Part shown: in pieces, positions 12,500-12,600 of the stretch
How the letters are laid out: every line of letters begins with the position of its first letter
Position numbering within the stretch: the stretch's first letter is position 1
The notes under the pieces: model-generated
What the model was told of the DNA's origin: nothing
What the model saw: only the letters and a program-made list of their open reading frames with translations
Databases searched by the model: none
Program-made: the position numbers and the translations under genes
Assembly (NCBI GenBank): GCA_934087065.1
Contig: CAKOIS010000019.1
Location: 1 to 12,600, forward strand
Length of the DNA stretch: 12,600 bases
Reading direction: 5' to 3'
Source: an uncultured Bacilli bacterium
GTDB lineage: Bacteria; Bacillota_I; Bacilli_A; RF39; UBA660

Positions 12500-12600
12500 A
12501 TGAATAATAAAATTACAACAAAAATGAATGTAAAAGATAATTTGATAAACGTAATGAGAATTGATAATATAGATTATATATCTTTAACAGATTTGGCAAG
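12500..12600 (+). CDS. KilA-N-domain protein, 3'-truncated by the window
   Basis: Only 33 codons are visible: MNNKITTKMNVKDNLINVMR and then IDNIDYISLTDLA. The DYISLTDLA element preceded by a short beta-strand region is the typical beginning of a KilA-N domain, a DNA-binding module of phage antirepressors and related mobile-element proteins. The start is supported by a strong purine-rich ribosome binding site, AAAGGAAGGA (12484-12493), 6 nt upstream. Downstream domains, which would tell antirepressor from nuclease or other roles, are outside the window. It belongs with the small RHH-like ORF and promoter in front of it. Confidence 0.7.
   Translation, partial: MNNKITTKMNVKDNLINVMRIDNIDYISLTDLA

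Noticed and set aside
1..12600. CRISPR array or insertion sequence
   Set aside because: No regularly spaced repeats beyond one two-copy 13-mer, no transposase and no long inverted repeat pair.

Overview
The window is AT-rich, strongly Shine-Dalgarno-driven DNA from a low-GC Gram-positive-type bacterium. SepF, DivIVA, a T-box leader and a YnbB-type lyase all point to Firmicutes/Bacilli. TGA is used as a stop (lemA-like gene, lepB, MazG-like gene) and Trp is TGG, so the code is the standard bacterial one, not the Mycoplasma code. The compact layout and the style of the first protein suggest an uncultured gut Bacilli lineage (RF39-like). That placement is inference from remembered family style, not from a search.

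Layout. 1-1041: C-terminal part of a secreted/surface DUF6273-like protein whose last ~45 codons are abruptly GC-rich, resembling a diversity-generating-retroelement (DGR) variable region. 1246-2081: cell-division pair sepF-divIVA. 2114-2926: small MscS channel. 2982-3057: tRNA-Arg(CCU), followed by a 97-98 aa unknown ORF. 3432-6238: a two-gene membrane operon, an unusually long LemA-family protein with an added coiled coil, translationally coupled to an unrecognised 531-aa membrane protein. 6274-8270: consensus promoter, T-box riboswitch with a GAC (Asp) specifier, and aspS. 8283-10249 (minus strand): overlapping SDR oxidoreductase and YnbB-type PLP lyase genes. 10296-10729: rplS with its own promoter and a leader hairpin. 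10756-11956: lepB, a nucleoside 2-deoxyribosyltransferase-like gene and a MazG-like NTP pyrophosphohydrolase, closely spaced.

11957-12600 changes character. It is a 370-bp stretch without a recognisable gene, holding a 13-bp direct repeat, a possible small-RNA unit and a strong terminator. It is followed by a consensus promoter, a 49-codon ORF whose product looks like a ribbon-helix-helix DNA-binding protein, and the start of a KilA-N-domain gene cut by the window edge. This end looks like the edge of an accessory or phage-derived module.

The core is mostly housekeeping: division, osmotic safety valve, aspartyl-tRNA supply, ribosomal protein, signal peptidase and nucleotide clean-up. Transcription units are separated by short hairpin terminators, several of which contain the stop codon of the gene they follow. 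The two most interesting places are the mosaic 3' end of the first gene and the RHH/KilA-N module at the right edge.
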